From assembly GCA_964386865.1 (NCBI GenBank), contig CAYLUN010000065.1:1-32395 (forward strand): a DNA stretch of 32,395 bases, in the 5' to 3' direction. Position numbers and translations under genes: made by a program. The DNA comes from CAYLUN01 sp964386865 (lineage in GTDB: Bacteria; Verrucomicrobiota; Kiritimatiellia; RFP12; UBA1067). Shown one piece after another: positions 31,058 through 32,395 of the stretch (position 1 is its first letter; every line of letters starts with the position of its first letter). The notes beneath the pieces were generated by a model. The model was not told the origin of the DNA. It saw only the letters and a list, made by a program, of their open reading frames with translations, and did no database searches.

Positions 31058-32074
31058 ATGCCCACTGCCCTCCCCCGTCTGGCCCTCACGCTCGGCGACT
31101 GCGCCGGCGTCGGGCCGGAGTTGGTGTTAAGAGCATTGGCCTCTCCCGCTGTTGCCGAATGCTGCCAGTTGCAGGTTCACGGCAACCTGCGCCTCTTGGA
31201 GCGCGTCTCGGACAGGGCGGGCGTCCGTTTGCCCGACACGTTTGACGTGCAGGGCCGCGGGCCGCCGAGCGCGCCGTCGAGCCGGCACGTCCTCTACGAC
31301 GGCCCGTTCGAGGAAGCCTGCTCGCTCCGTCCCGGCGCCGTGCAGGCTTCTTGCGGCAGGCAGGCCTTCGCCTGGATAGCCTCGGCCGTGAGGGACATCC
31401 AAGACGGCCGGGCAGACGCCCTCGTCACGGCCCCCCTCAACAAAGAGTCGCTGCGTTTGGCAGGCGTGCCCTACCCCGGCCACACCGAGATGCTAGCAGA
31501 CCTCACCGGCACGCCCGCCCCCTGCATGGCCTTTCATTCGCCGGGCCTCTTCCTCAGCCTCGCGACCATTCACGAGGCGCTCGCCAACGTGCCACGCCTG
31601 CTCACCGCGCCAAGCCTTTTGCGCACGATCCGCCTCACCCATGCCGCCTGCCAGGGCTTCGGCACGCCCGCCCCCCGGCTCGGCATACTCGCGCTCAACC
31701 CCCACGCAGGCGAGCACGGGCTTTTCGGCGGCGAGGAAGCCCGCGCGATCCTGCCCGCGATCGAACAGGCCCGCGCGGACGGCATCGACGCCTGCGGGCC
31801 GCTTGTGCCCGACACCGCCTTCACGTGGCTCGCCTCGCGCCCGGCATGCCCCCCTTACGACGCCTATGTGGCCATGTACCACGACCAGGGCCTCATCCCC
31901 TTTAAGATGGTCGCGTTCGACACGGGCGTGAATGTCACGCTCGGGCTTCCCCTCATCCGCACCTCGCCGGACCACGGCACGGCCTTCGACATCGCCTGGC
32001 AGGGAAAAGCCTCGCCGAGCAGCCTCTTCAGCGCCATCACGCTTGCCGCCCAGCTGGCACGCAAAGGCAAGTAG
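31058..32074 (+). CDS. pdxA: 4-hydroxythreonine-4-phosphate dehydrogenase family protein PdxA
   Basis: PdxA oxidises 4-phosphohydroxy-L-threonine in vitamin B6 synthesis, using NAD(P) and a divalent metal. The 338-residue protein has the family landmarks: LTLGDCAGVGPE at the N-terminus, LVTAPLNKESLRLAGVPYPGHTEML, LNPHAGEHGLFGGEE, YVAMYHDQGLIPFK and SPDHGTAFDIA. The first motif is usually GDPAGIGPE; here Pro is replaced by Cys. I chose the ATG at 31058 because the family N-terminus begins there and AGGAG lies 5 bases upstream; an upstream frame to 30959 overlaps the previous gene. Some PdxA homologues (PdxA2) act on sugar-acid phosphates instead, and no other B6 gene is nearby, so the substrate is likely but not certain. 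Confidence 0.94.
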   Translation: MPTALPRLALTLGDCAGVGPELVLRALASPAVAECCQLQVHGNLRLLERVSDRAGVRLPDTFDVQGRGPPSAPSSRHVLYDGPFEEACSLRPGAVQASCGRQAFAWIASAVRDIQDGRADALVTAPLNKESLRLAGVPYPGHTEMLADLTGTPAPCMAFHSPGLFLSLATIHEALANVPRLLTAPSLLRTIRLTHAACQGFGTPAPRLGILALNPHAGEHGLFGGEEARAILPAIEQARADGIDACGPLVPDTAFTWLASRPACPPYDAYVAMYHDQGLIPFKMVAFDTGVNVTLGLPLIRTSPDHGTAFDIAWQGKASPSSLFSAITLAAQLARKGK

Positions 32075-32133
32075 CGCTCGATGCGCTTGCTTTGCGTGCG
32101 CAACCGTATTACCCTGTAAGCGATCCTCCCCCC

Positions 32134-32395
32134 ATGACTGTCCAACCCACAACCGCGCCAGCCGCCGAGCCAGCCGACACCGTGACCGGCACGGTTGAGT
32201 CCATCGTCTACCGAAACGACGAGACGGGCTACACCGTCTGCACGATCAAAACGCAGGGCGGCATCCGTAAGCGCGAAGAGTTCGTCACCATTGTCGGCAC
32301 CTGCGCGGCGATGTGGGAGGGCGAGGAGCTTCACGCCGAGGGCCAGTGGAACCTCCACCCCTCGCACGGCCGCCAGTTTCAGGCCAAGGCCATCA
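32134..32395 (+). CDS. RecD2-type ATP-dependent helicase, N-terminal fragment (cut by window end)
   Basis: An open frame runs from the ATG at 32134 to the end of the window (87 codons) without a stop. After a short Pro/Ala/Thr-rich start the sequence (GTVESIVYRNDETGYTV, FVTIVGTCAAMWEGEELHAEGQW, HPSHGRQFQAKAI) matches the N-terminal OB-like domain of RecD2/TraA-type helicases, which work in DNA repair without RecBC. The helicase motifs lie beyond the window. No clear ribosome-binding site precedes the ATG, and the upstream 60 bases hold no convincing promoter, so the gene may follow pdxA in a transcript. Confidence 0.82.
   Translation, partial: MTVQPTTAPAAEPADTVTGTVESIVYRNDETGYTVCTIKTQGGIRKREEFVTIVGTCAAMWEGEELHAEGQWNLHPSHGRQFQAKAI

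Overview
The window is GC-rich and densely coded. It looks like a chromosomal piece of an anaerobic, carbohydrate-degrading member of the PVC group, most likely Kiritimatiellota or a relative. This placement is inferred from gene content, not from a marker gene. The evidence is a formylglycine-type sulfatase, a GH78-like hydrolase and a GH141-like beta-helix protein, a PEP-CTERM protein, a large di-haem protein with discoidin and HZSA-like regions, a rubrerythrin, and full hydrogenase-maturation machinery. No rRNA, tRNA, CRISPR array, transposase or phage gene was seen.

Positions 1-9650 (all minus strand) read, in transcription order: two tandem paralogues of unknown function, then hypF-hypC-hypD-hypE-hypA-hypB, then an exported rubrerythrin and a membrane flavohaem reductase. 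The six Hyp proteins build the NiFe(CN)2CO centre of [NiFe] hydrogenase, but no hydrogenase structural gene lies in the window. The last two genes look like an extracytoplasmic peroxide-reduction pair.

Positions 9800-14300 appear less GC-rich. A very large membrane/TPR protein (minus, own sigma70-like promoter) diverges from a PEP-CTERM surface protein (plus, structured leader, strong terminator). Next come a repeat-bearing gap and a lone trpB2.

Positions 16090-25938 form a glycan-use region. One arm on the minus strand runs di-haem/HZSA-like protein, sulfatase, GH78-like protein. The divergent plus-strand arm runs kduI, GH141-like protein, then a second membrane/TPR paralogue and an LpxL-like acyltransferase.

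Positions 30257-30414 hold the most unusual element. It is a compact minus-strand small RNA with a TTGACA promoter, three hairpins presenting C-rich loops (two CUCCCCC-type, one UUCCCC), a three-way junction and an intrinsic terminator that overlaps the acyltransferase stop codon. I recognise no described family. It looks like an anti-Shine-Dalgarno, C-rich-loop regulatory RNA. After it come a small CBM48-like protein with its own promoter, pdxA, and the start of a recD2-type helicase cut by the window end.
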